Position numbers and translations under genes: made by a program. From the NCBI GenBank assembly GCA_033398695.1, contig CM065814.1, positions 82,478,358 through 82,542,357 on the forward strand: a stretch of DNA of 64,000 bases, written 5' to 3'. This stretch comes from Orobanche coerulescens. Lineage: Eukaryota > Streptophyta > Magnoliopsida > Lamiales > Orobanchaceae. A model generated the notes under the pieces. The model was not told where the DNA came from and searched no databases. It was given only the letters and a program-made list of their open reading frames with translations. Below, one piece after another: positions 1 through 10,089 of this stretch (position 1 is the first letter of the stretch; every line of letters starts with the position of its first letter).

Positions 1-859
1 TGCTTATGTTTTGTGAATGTGTTTGCTCACCTCGGGAGGGTTCGACGGGGCCACGGAGGGAATTTCATTGGCGTCGACCTGGATTCACGAGTGAAACTTC
101 ACGGGTGCGTGTGTATTTTATGTCCGTTGAGGACGCATGACGTGGGTTTTTAACCTTGTGTATTATGGTTGGTTTTATCTGCAAAAACAAAACCTTTGGG
201 CTGTGACCCTATTGATTTTTGGAAAGCGAAGGATTCGGTAATCCTAAATTGTTTCCTATTAAAACTCTCGATGGCAATTCAAACTGTTTTATAAATAGTT
301 TTCCCTTGATTTGCGACCATTCGGTTTTAGAATGTTTTACCAAACTCTTGCCTCGGGAAGTACTTTTCGTCACGTTCGGATTTTTGAGGGATTCCTGATT
401 ATTATTGTTCTTGGAACTTGTATTGTATGGCTCGTATTTTTGCACTTGTACTTGCACTAGCAAAGCAGTGGAGTTTTGCTAACCCCCGAGTATTCGGGGG
501 GTGGATGTCTATTTTTGCATTCAGGTTTTGGAGCATAACACAGGGTCGGCACGAAGGATGATGAAACATGAACGATACTAATCACACGAGGATCCGTTGA
601 TGTCGTATTGGTCTAGTTGTATTTTCTTTTCATTGCGATATTTTCCCCGTTGTACGGGAGTTTATTGTATTTTGACCCCTGCGTGGGTATGTGTTTGCAA
701 TCGAGTTGTATGTTATTATTGAAAGACCAAGTCGGTCTACTGAGTCATTTTAGCCTTAAAGGCGATGTTTAGATGTTTGATTTTAGTTATCAGCCTGGTA
801 GATCCTCGAGGAGAGGGTCTACGACGTGTAATATCCCTGAGTGGATTGGGGGTGTTACA
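1..859 (+). mobile_element. LARD-1 left LTR, 3' part only (window edge)
   Basis: This is the downstream part of a long LTR, nearly identical to 5490-6349 in the right LTR of the same element. It opens inside a GC-rich minisatellite unit. It contains the branch-site-like CTAAC (477-481), a C5GA/TCG5 hairpin (482-499) and the acceptor-like CAG|GT near 522-526. It also holds the U5 half of a long-range helix (549-563 and 572-585), and it ends GGTGTTACA at 859. The primer binding site follows 4 bases later, which fixes the boundary. The upstream promoter half lies outside the window. Superfamily (Ty3/gypsy, Tekay-like) is inferred from the terminus and primer site, since no polyprotein is present. 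Confidence 0.9.
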
Positions 860-863
860 TAAA

Positions 864-875
864 TGGTATCAGAGC
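864..875 (+). other. Primer binding site of LARD-1
   Basis: TGGTATCAGAGC lies 4 bases after the LTR end. It is the standard complement of the 3' end of plant initiator tRNA-Met used to prime minus-strand DNA synthesis. A hairpin follows at once (AGCTTAGGTT, loop, AAACCTAGGCT, about 873-897). Confidence 0.95.
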
Positions 876-3310
876 TTAGGTTGTGGAAACCTAGGCTGTC
901 GGGTCAGTGGTGTCTGTTGAGTTTTGTCTTGTCGGATTTTGTCTGACTAAGTCGTGTCGCGACGCGTCATCTGAGTTGGTTGGTCGTGATTAGTATCGTG
1001 GGGCGATCATCATCTTCGTGCGACCTGTGGATGTAAGTCTCCCTTCTTTGTGTTGTGCCTCGTGTGATACGAGCTATTTTTATGATTATTTGTTAAGTGA
1101 TGGAATCCTCTTATGGATTTTGATTTCTTGATATGTGGTTATTTGACCCTCATATTTCGTTCATATGAGGAGTAGTGTTGCTGGATTGTGCATGTTTGAC
1201 TTTATTTCTTTTATCCGCTGCGTGAGTTCTTTTGTAATGACTTTCGGTATTTTACCGACGGAGTCTTATTTTGAAAACCGATTCCTTTAACTGAGTTTTG
1301 GCATTATGGCCTTGATCGCTTTGGCGAAATTCTTATGACGGTATTTAGTACTTTGTAAATGGCTTCTGTGAGTTTTTGAAATATTACCGTCATCAGCCTT
1401 TTTGACATTTTTGTAAATGGTTTTTAGCACAGTGGGTTCGTAGCGGGACCCACAGCGCTATAATGTTCCGTGTGATTACCTGAAATTTTTGGGCATTCTA
1501 GCCTTTTTGGCATCGTCCTTTTTGGCATTGAATTATTTTCGAAAACTTGAGTACCTTAGAAATAAATTTCGAGACGTACGTTTCGAATGAATTGTTTTCT
1601 CGCGGTACTTCTAAGGTGCCGCAATATGTTTCAAAATTCTTTTACCTCGAGGACCAAAATGTTTTGAGATATTTTCAATGTTTTATAAACACTTTTACTT
1701 AGACCCGAGGGTCGAATATTCTGAAAGCTTTTCACTAAAAAAAGTGTCCTCATTTTTATCAAATGCGAAATCGATAACGATGTTTCACGTTTTTACTTTT
1801 TTTGAAAGGTGATACTCAAGATCAACCGGTGTTCTTCTAAAATTATTTTCAAAAGGTGGTTTTCGTTTTTAAAACCTATCAATTCCCGTTTGAGAAATTT
1901 GGTATGTATGTATGATGTTGGCTTTGTCGCTATGATGTTAACTCACGAGTATGATCGAATTGGTGGCATGAACGTCGAGGCGTTGCCACACATTTTTTTG
2001 TACTAGCCCTCTGTGAGAGGTGTGAACCGGTGTTTACTGTTTATCGCCTCGTGGTGGCTTGCGTGTTATCGCACCTGTGTGAGCTGTTAAAGCTTGGGTT
2101 TGTGCGTTTATGCACATGGGTGATTGCTACATGAGGTTTGTAATTATGTGCTGGTTATTGTTCGGTCCGTTAAGGTCGCCGAACGATACCATCGTCGCTG
2201 TAGTGTTTGTGTATGTATTACTTTACGATGGTAATCGTTGTATATGATATGTGTTATGATTCCTTGTTGTGCTGAGTTGGCATCTCCGCTATGTTGTTTT
2301 GCGATGTTATGCCCCATTGTATCTAGAGCCGAGGTGTTTCAACCGTGGTGTGCCGAGGGCATGCATCTACCAATTGTCCTTCTCATCAGTAACGCATTTC
2401 GAGTGTGGACCCGAATGACACAGGATCTAGTTTCGTGAGTTGGGTTCCGAGTTTTCGGGGCGAGAACTTGATCTGAGATATCGAATCGGCTTTGAGGGCC
2501 TTTGAAGGATGTTTACATCGGTTGCTTGTTGTGTTGTCACCTTGATTTCGTGTTGTGAGTTTCGGGAGCGACACTTCTTTAGAAGAGGTCGAATATAATA
2601 CCCGTATTATTTTGGCTTCTATATTTTCTCTTTCTCGATCTATCGATTCGCTCATGTTCGTTGATACTTTACAGACTTGTTCTGTATTTCGGTTTCATCG
2701 TTCGAACGAGCTGTGATCTTGTTTTGGGTCGATCTGGTTATCGCTGTGACTTTTCCGAGTTCAGTTTGATTCTTGTGAACCTTGGAGTTGTTGTTCGAAT
2801 TTTATTGTTCTTCGTGATTCGAACATGATTGTTCGCTTTTTGTTGTCTCGACCGTTGTGGTTCGATCGTTTGATTGTTCGGTTTTTGTTGATCTCGTCTT
2901 GTGATTGTTGAGCATTCAGGCTCCTTCATAATTCCCTTAAGTTCGGTAAATTAGTCTCGTTTCGATCTTCCAACCCTTGGGGGGTGGAATTCTGTAATTG
3001 TTCAGCGCTTGGCTCGCGTTTTGATTGATGAACCGTTGGGTTGGTAAATCGTATTGATTTTTCGTTCGTTGTGTTTTGTGATTGTTCGGATAATCGACTC
3101 GATTGTATTGTCCGTTTGATGACACTTGTCACTTGTTGATTTTATTATGTCTCTACCGGTGGCATTGTGTTGGTCGTCCTGGAGCGTGTTTTCACGCCGT
3201 ATATTCCTGTGCGTTGCTTGTAACGTTTCACCGATGGGCGTAAGTTATGCATTTCTTGTGTATCTCGTTGAGTTTTCCTGGCGGGGATATTGCTTCTGCC
3301 TACTTGTTTT

Positions 3311-3347
3311 AAGTTTCGGGACGAAACTTCTTTTAAGGAGGGTAGAA
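3311..3347 (+). other. Pre-PPT inverted repeat and polypurine tract of LARD-1
   Basis: AAGTTTCG (3311-3318) and CGAAACTT (3322-3329) form an 8-bp inverted repeat. The purine tract AAGGAGGGTAGAA (3335-3347) then abuts the LTR start TGTAATATC. The tract is the expected plus-strand primer. The inverted repeat recurs before the PPT at 46467, 52714 and 60855. Confidence 0.85.
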
Positions 3348-3872
3348 TGTAATATCATGATTCAATTTCGGTAATTTTCTTTTTTTTTTGGCGGAAGTCC
3401 GTTTTGACGACTCGCCCATGACCGTTTCTTCATTCTGAGAATGATTAATTCTGCACTTTTTGTCATCCGAGTTCGTTTCGGTGTTGTTTTGTTGAGTTCC
3501 GTGTCATTTGGCGACTTTTCCGCACTTGAGCTCGATTCTTGCGAATCTCGTCCAGCTGTTGTTTGAGTTTCTCGTAAGTTCATTTAATGTTATTATTCAT
3601 GTTGCGAGCTTTGGTTCGGTGTTTCGATCACGTATCGTGATTTCCTGGCGTTTTGGGCCATTTTTGTAATTTCCCAAAGTTTGGGGTAATTACTTCCGTT
3701 GTCGAATTCCGACACTTCGGGTGGTCGGAATCGTGTGTTCTCATAGCGCTTAGCATCGTCTTTGTGAGTACTTCGTAACCATATCTCCGATTTTTACTCA
3801 GGTTCGGGTTTCGGGTCGTCAAGCCGTCGGAGTAGCCACAGTGAGTCACGGCGGGCGAGGCTGACTGGCGAG

Positions 3873-4119
3873 TTACGGCCGTAAGGTGCGATTACGGCCG
3901 TAATGTGTGCGATTCGGCCGTAAGTGTGATCGAATGCGGCCGTGCGGCTGGGCATCTTCGAGCGAAGGCGATTCTGGCCGTAATGTGTGCGATTACGGCC
4001 GTAAGTGTCAAACGATTCTTTGGGTGATTTTTGACGAATGCGATTACGGCCGTAAGGCTTGCCAAATGCGGCCGTATGGGCGAGTTAAGGCCGTAAGTCA
4101 CTGCCGATTCTGGCCGTAA
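3873..4119 (+). promoter_or_regulatory. Array of TTACGGCCGTAA-type palindromes in U3
   Basis: Ten perfect or near copies lie in 250 bp. The six-base cores start at 3876, 3895, 3915, 3937, 3975, 3996, 4047, 4069, 4088 and 4111, mostly 19-23 bp apart (about two helical turns). The array sits directly upstream of the TATA box, where enhancer sites are expected. Protein binding is inference. Confidence 0.85.
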
Positions 4120-4138
4120 GTGTCCGTGATGGCCAGGC

Positions 4139-4148
4139 TATATAAGGC
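4139..4148 (+). promoter_or_regulatory. TATA box of LARD-1 right LTR
   Basis: CTATATAAGG lies 23 bp after the last palindrome and is followed by a T/C-rich stretch containing TTCCTCACTTTTC, a plausible start region. The same arrangement is seen at 55653-55662. Confidence 0.75.
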
Positions 4149-4772
4149 TGACGGCCGTTTTACTCATTTCCTCACTTTTCTTGCGACTATCGGACGGAGT
4201 GCGGCGGGGAATCGAGTTCTGGCGATTCTAATCATTTCAAGGCATTTTGGAAGATCCTTGTTGATTATATCATCATCGATCCGTGTTCTTCGTCGAATCA
4301 AGGTATATTTCTTGATTTTCCTTCAAGTTGACTTTTTGGGGAATTTGTTCTTGATTTCGATTCTAGTCCGATTTTGATACATCGGTTGGTGTAGTATGAT
4401 GTTATTAATCGTGTTCTATGGGTTTTATATCCATATATCGAGTTTGTTTAACTCTATTGACGATTCGAGTGTTCTTGAGAATTATTGAACATTTAGTGTT
4501 CGATTAAATGTCCCAATGAGTTTCCCTTCGATAGTTTGTTGGGATTTCCGTTGTTTTGGCCTTGATTCTCATCGTAACCATGTGTTATTGTTCCTTCCGG
4601 AGGTTTGTAGGTGTTCGAGGATTCCGATGTTGAATCCCGTTTGGTGATTGATGATTCGTGTGGTGTTATTCTCGTAATACTCGTGGTGCTATCGCGTTCT
4701 TGATGGTGTTCGGGCGTTCGGGGCTATTCGACCGCGTCCTATCCATCGTCTCGTTGCGATCGTGATTTCGAG

Positions 4773-6012
4773 GCAAGTACCTTGTCCATACAATTCCTGT
4801 TTTGTGAATATGCTAATTGGTGATCGTCTTTATGTGTTTGTTTGGTCGTTTGAAATGAGTTTTCAAAAGATTTGGTTAGCCTTGTTAAAGGCCCTCTTTC
4901 AAAACCGTGTGTGTTTTGTGATTGGTGTGATTCGTGAACGAGTATGTGAATCTTATGGACATGTTTGGTGTTGATGATGCACTTGGTATTTGCGTGTGGA
5001 CGTATATTGTTTTTCGGTGCATTGTGGTTGACGTGTTGTTTTACTAAGTGTTTGATGCCTCTGGGTGAATTGTTTGGATATCCTTGGTGTGATATGTTAC
5101 TAGTGCTTGAGTTTGATTCGCTAGCCAGCTCGGGAGGGTCCTTCGAGGCCTCGAGTGGGATTCGTGGCTTCGTCCCGGTCCTAGGTGACGTGTGGTGCTT
5201 GAGTATTTCGCTAGCCAGCCTGGGAGAGTCTGACGGGATCACGGAGTGGGATTTGTGGCTTCGTCCCGGTCCTAGGCGATGTGAGTACGTGTTTTGTGAA
5301 TGTGTTTGCTCACCTCGGGAGGATTCGACGGGAACACGGAGGGAATTCCAATGGCTTCGACCTGGGTTCACGAGTGAAACTTCACCGCTACGTGTATATA
5401 TTTTGTGATTGTTTTTCGCTCACCTCGGGAGGGTCCGATGGGATCACGGAGGGAGTCCAATGGTATAGCCCTGGATTCACGAGTGCGGTTGCTTATGTTT
5501 TGTGAATGTGTTTGCTCACCTCGAGAGGGTTCGACGGGGCCACGGAGGGAATTTCATTGGCTTTGACCTGGATTCACGAGTGAAACTTCACGGGTGCGTG
5601 TGTATTTTATGTCCGTCGAGGACGCATGACGTGGGTTTTTAACCTTGTGTATTATGGTTGGTTTTATCTGCGAAAACAAAACCTTTGGGCTGTGACCCTG
5701 TTGATTTTTGGAAAGCGAAGGATTCGGTAATCCTAAATTGTTTCCTATTAAAACTCTCGATGGCAATTCAAACTTTTTTATAAATAGTTTTCCCTTGATT
5801 TGCGACCATTCGGTTTTAGAATGTTTTACCAAACTCTTGCCTCGGGAAGTACTTTTCGTCACGTTCGGATTTTTGTGGATTCCTGATTATTATTGTTCTT
5901 GGAACTTGTATTGTATGGCTCGTATTATTGCACTTGTACTTGCACTAGCAAAGCAGTGGAGTTTTGCTAACCCCCGAGTATTCGGGGGGTGGATGTCTAT
6001 TTTTGCATTCAG
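4773..6012 (+). other. Putative GC-AG intron inside the LTR
   Basis: The donor-like site reads GAG|GCAAGTA, the textbook GC-type 5' splice site. The acceptor-like CATTCAG|GT is preceded by CTAAC 41 bases earlier. Equivalent signals occur at matching positions in the other LTR families of the window. Splicing itself is inference; no transcript is available. Confidence 0.5.
5105..5592 (+). repeat. Five-unit GC-rich minisatellite in the LTR
   Basis: Units of about 100-120 bp share the core GGGAGGGTYCGACGGG followed by a CACGGAG-like tail, then a CCTGGATTCACGAG-type segment. The units are imperfect and lie wholly inside the putative intron. Related cores are found at the same place in other LTRs (8870, 14460, 24705, 56690). 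Confidence 0.85.
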
Positions 6013-6349
6013 GTTTTGAAGCATAACACAGGGTCGGCACGAAGGATGATGAAAGATGAACGATACTAATCACACTAGGATCCGTTGATGTCGTATTGGT
6101 CTAGTTGTATTTTCTTTTCCGCTGCAGTATTTTTCCCCGTTGTACGGGAGTTTATTGTATTTTGACGCCTGCGTGGGTATGTGTTTGGAATCGAGTTGTA
6201 TGTTATTATTGAAAGACCAAGTCGGTCTACTGAGTCATTTTAGCCTTAAAGGCGATGTTTAGATGTTTGATTTTAGTTATCAGCCTGGTAGATCCTCGAG
6301 GAGAGGGTCTACGGCATGTAATATCCCTGAGTGGATTGGGGGTGTTACA

Positions 6350-7370
6350 TGTTACCTCTTGTAGAGTGTTTTCGATCGAGCCTTCTTGAGATGTTGCAAG
6401 AAGCATGCGTCCTCTATGGTATCCACACAACAAACAAGTCCCGAGCGCCTAACGGATTGCTAGCTTCGATTCAATAAAGATTTCACTTAAATCAATTTGA
6501 ATATAGATATGTTCTAGATTATGGTAAGAACAAGAACACCAAGAATTTTATTCAAATGTTCTTGAACTTTGATCTAAAATAACAACTATGAATCTTATTC
6601 AATATGTTATTAAAGATCAAACTCACAAGATTATATGAAGATTAGATGAGTATTCTAAATGCTTTTCTTGGTCAAAGAATCAATCTTCAAAAATATGAAG
6701 ATATGTTCTTGATCATTTTGATTATTCAACACTTAAATATTATCTTCAATACTTTTAGAGAGAGAAATATCAAAATCAGATTTTTTATTCTCTTTACACA
6801 AATTATGTCTTCTCTTATATTGGTCAAGTGTGAGGGCTATAACAAGACACTATTATATAGCCCTCTACATGGCTAAGGATTCACCAACCCCTTTACCAAC
6901 CATAATCAACCGGAATAAAATAGCTGCTCTGCTCGTTTAAGTATGTGACCCTGTAGGTTCTAATTAATATGGCAATGAGTATAAAAACAATTTTACGACA
7001 CATAAATCATAAGTGGCCTCTAGCTAGACATTATGACTACTCGCATTAAAAGAATTAATTCGACGGCACGAACGAAATCCCGTTACTGTATAATATTTAA
7101 TTCTCTCGCCGCGCGATATTCTAATTAAGCATAAGGCATGTATAACTCGACCTTATATAGCTTAATTAATATTCTTGATCTCAAGTTACAATTGTCCAAT
7201 TCAAATATTTATTAATAACTCTTTCAAGGACCCGTGGATATCTTCTCCGTTTTATAGGAGGGACAAGTCCCATCTAGACAAACTACTTCCCTCTGCATAA
7301 ATCGTACCATATCTAATCACAAAATGTATGGTCCCTTGTTACAGAAGACGTTGGTATTATGTTAAAATAC
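6350..7370 (-). repeat. AT-rich LTR-like remnant, part 1
   Basis: No coding region is visible. Read on the minus strand, there is a TATA-like GCTATATAATAG near 6850, followed by a leader-like stretch, and a second CTATAAAACGG near 7245. This resembles U3-R-U5 of a copia-type LTR. The sequence continues beyond the solo LTR at 9571, because the TSD AATAC joins the two parts cleanly. The family is not recognised with certainty. Confidence 0.4.
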
Positions 7371-7898
7371 TGTAATATCCGTATTTTTCTTGTCCCGATA
7401 TTTTCATTTTTGGTGTATTTTTCATTTTTAGGTGACTCGTTTGTAACCGTTTCGACTTTTTGAATCTATTTTATTCTTGGAGTTTCTCCATTTGGACGAG
7501 TTTTGGAGATGTTTTGATGTTACTCCGTCTTATGTCATGTATTGTTGCATGGACGTTCGATTCTTGTAGAACCCGTTCGATTTTATAATTTCTTCGGTTG
7601 CACGAGTTCGTATGGTTGAGTTGTTCGTGTTGTGAGTTTCGGTTTATTGACCCAACGTCGTATCTTGATTTTCGGACGTCTAGGCCATTTTGTAATTTCC
7701 TAAGTTTAGGGAATTTTACTTTCCTTGTCATTTTTTGGATTCCTAGGTAATCGGAATTGTTTTCTCCTGCAACATTCAGCTTCGTCGACGTGTATATTTT
7801 GTATCTACATGTTGAGTTTTGTCTTTGTGTTCTGCGTTTCATGTTCGGACTGCCCGGTGCGGCTAACTTTGTTCAACAGTGCTGAACTGCTGCATGCA

Positions 7899-8225
7899 TA
7901 ACGTGCGTTATGCATGCTTCCTAGCATGCGCTATCGACACTGACATAACGTATGTTATACCCTAGTGTTAATGTACGTTATGGCCTTCAGTGTTTTGGAT
8001 AGTGAGTCTGCCCGGATTTGGTCAAGTCCTTACATACGTAAAAATGCTGGTGTTACGTACGTAAGACCTCCTTGTAGCGTACGCTAGCCGTCTGATGTAG
8101 CGTACGCTAACGGCATCAACGATTTGGGCAGATTGTTCTCTCGGGCCATTACGTATGCTAACACATGTGTGTTACGTACGTAATGAGCATAACGTACGTT
8201 AACAACTTCATGTTAATGTGCGTAA
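7899..8225 (+). promoter_or_regulatory. Three quartets of TACGTA/TAGCGT palindromes
   Basis: The 12-mers start at 7899, 7922, 7946, 7969; 8030, 8053, 8075, 8098; and 8149, 8172, 8190, about 8213. The spacings are 23-24-23, 23-22-23 and 23-18-23. Members include TTACGTACGTAA and TAGCGTACGCTA. The last one ends about 14 bp before the TATA-like TTTATAAAC. Confidence 0.9.
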
Positions 8226-8797
8226 TGAGAGGTCAGGTTTTATAAACCTGAGTTGACCCTGCAATCGCGTCATTCTTCACTTTTCCCCTTCCATCTGCAG
8301 CGAGTGTTCTTAGAGAGATTTGAGTGATTCTTCAGGTTTTGTCTGTGGAAATTCTTAGGAGATCGAGTATTGTGTTCCTAGTAAAGTTTATCATCATCGT
8401 AAATGTCTCCCTCCATCCGAATCCAAGTTAAATCTTCTAAGAACCCTACTTTTGGGTATATTGGGGGTTTTCGATTTTATTGCTCGATTCGTTCCGTGTT
8501 GTTGATTAATTTATGTTGAATATGATTAATCTTGTTGGTATTCTTGGTTTTCCACGGATTCATGGTATACTTCATGGTATTTTCATAATCGAGAGGGTTT
8601 GGTTGTGGTCCGCCCTCGTTGTTGTCCCTGTACGAATATACATAAATAGTAGGCGAGTTTTCGGGTGTATTCCTTTTCCGTTTTCGTTTAGAAATGGTTG
8701 TGATTATATTTTTTGAATCGTTAGGTTCGATTTCGCCAGTTCCTAGCGGTCGTATTGATCCTTCCTTTTCCGTTCGTGTTATCGTCCTTTGATCAAG

Positions 8798-9196
8798 GCA
8801 AGTACCCTTATGAACTTACAATCTTGACATAGTAGTATTGCATGAGAAATGGTGTGTGTGTTATGCTCACTACGGGTTAGATCCGACGGGGTCTCGGTAG
8901 GGGTCCACAGTGATGTGGATCGACGAGCTTGCTTTTAACCGCTACGGGTTAGATCCGATGGGGTCTCGGTAGGGGTCCACAGAGACGGGGATCGACGGTT
9001 AATTGTGGTGCATTTTACAAATATGATTTGGATTATTGGCGTTTCCGGAAATATGTGTTTCAACCGATGTTTTTCATGATTGCATGCTTTGACTATATGT
9101 GTAAGGTGTAAGATGTTCATTTGGTTACTTGTACTAGCGTAATTGCTAACCCCTTTGGGGGACCCATTTTGGGATAATTCGTTTTATGAATTTCAG
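8798..9196 (+). other. Putative GC-AG intron in the solo LTR
   Basis: The donor is AAG|GCAAGTA and the acceptor AATTTCAG|GT, 399 nt apart, with CTAAC 46 bases before the acceptor and a CCCC/GGGG hairpin between them. Inferred from conservation with the other LTRs. Confidence 0.45.
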
Positions 9197-9570
9197 GTCA
9201 GGTCCATCGAGATGAACGGGCGCTAGACCAGTACGCGGATTATGGCCATGCGTGATGATTGTGCACGGGTGGTGTCTTATTGTTTCCTACCCTTTTTACC
9301 GTTTGTCAACTTGTAAACTAATAGAGGTACTCGGGTACTTGGGAGTTCTTGTTTATTCGAATTGTAACGTTATCTATTATGTTTGTGTTGGATGGTTGTG
9401 TTGTGTTTGACCGGTTGAACCAGGTAGATTATTTTGATTTGCGTCTTTAGGACGAGGTGTTATTTTGTTAAATTCGCGAGTCGATGAGTATGTTGGTCGT
9501 TCAGCCTGGTGGGTCTCATGTAGGGGTTCACAGCACTGTAATATACCTCGAATATCTTGAGGGTGTTACA

Positions 9571-10080
9571 AATACGATACTCATTATGTAGGAATAATAT
9601 ATAACAATCAGAGGAATTATAATGACTTAATCCATATATAATTCTCTTTGTTAGGTCATATCCAATACGATGTCTCTACATGTATCTATGACGTGAGATA
9701 ACATCTCATGTTCATGACCAGTAAAATATAGCCATCGTATCATTATCATACTAGTAATCATATTACTAGGGATATCTAGAATAAATATTCTTTAATGCTT
9801 TAACGAGCTTTACTATGAAGTCACATACTTGATGATCGTAAGCAGAATATTATTTCAATAATATAATCAATATTATATATATTAAATAATAATAAATGTC
9901 TCCACATTATTATTAAACACTAAACTTAGAGCATAACACTAACAATAATACTGGTTGTGAATACAGGATACAAAATACTTATAATCTTGCTATTAAGAAA
10001 TGTTGCATACAACAATGAGTGGAATTGAAGTGTACCTTACCAAATAATATAAACTTGCATTGAGAGCAATTTTCAAATCT
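9571..10080 (-). repeat. AT-rich LTR-like remnant, part 2
   Basis: This continues 6350-7370 after the solo LTR. It is strongly AT-rich with no coding similarity. Read on the minus strand, a segment starting near 9955 (TGTTAGTGTTATGCTC) could be the beginning of the LTR. The assignment is tentative. Confidence 0.35.
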
Positions 10081-10089
10081 ATAAATCAT

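Larger units (their letters stand above)
860..3347 (+). mobile_element. LARD-1 internal domain, non-coding
   Basis: About 2.5 kb lies between the primer site and the polypurine tract with no gag, protease, RT, RNase H or integrase similarity in any frame I read; open frames are short and unrelated to any family. The leader holds the second half of the U5-leader helix (986-999, 1008-1021) and a donor-like GTAAGT at 1033. The rest is T-rich, and much of it is homologous to 44094-46503 in LARD-3. A large internal region with intact cis signals but no protein defines a LARD, a passenger mobilised by enzymes supplied in trans. Confidence 0.85.
3348..6349 (+). mobile_element. LARD-1 right LTR, complete (3.0 kb)
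   Basis: The LTR starts TGTAATATC after the polypurine tract and ends GGTGTTACA. In order it holds a conserved U3 head (about 3400-3600, recognisable in most LTRs of the window), an ACGGCCGT palindrome array (3873-4119), a TATA box (4139-4148), a donor-like AAG|GTATAT (4303), a second donor AG|GCAAGT (4773), a five-unit minisatellite, a CTAAC branch-like site (5967-5971), a C5GA/TCG5 hairpin (5971-5988) and CAG|GT (6012). Long open frames here, such as 4739-5371 on the minus strand, are shadows of the GC-rich repeats. The TSD cannot be checked because the left flank is off-window. Confidence 0.9.
7371..9570 (+). mobile_element. Solo LTR, TGTAATATCC type, with TSD
   Basis: A single 2.2-kb LTR, TGTAATATCC to GGGTGTTACA, is flanked by the perfect 5-bp duplication AATAC (7366-7370 and 9571-9575), so it is a whole insertion reduced to one LTR by recombination. 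It has a TACGTA/TAGCGT palindrome array (7899-8225), TTTATAAAC at about 8238, donor AAG|GCAAGTA (8798), two minisatellite units with TCCGACGGGG (8870-8995), CTAAC (9146-9150), a CCCC/GGGG hairpin (9150-9160) and TTTCAG|GT (9196). No genes. Confidence 0.93.

Noticed and set aside
4739..5371. 210-residue open frame on the minus strand, and others at 4965-5408 and 5554-5862
   Set aside because: They lie within LTR minisatellite and intron-like sequence, resemble no protein, and are not maintained in related LTRs.
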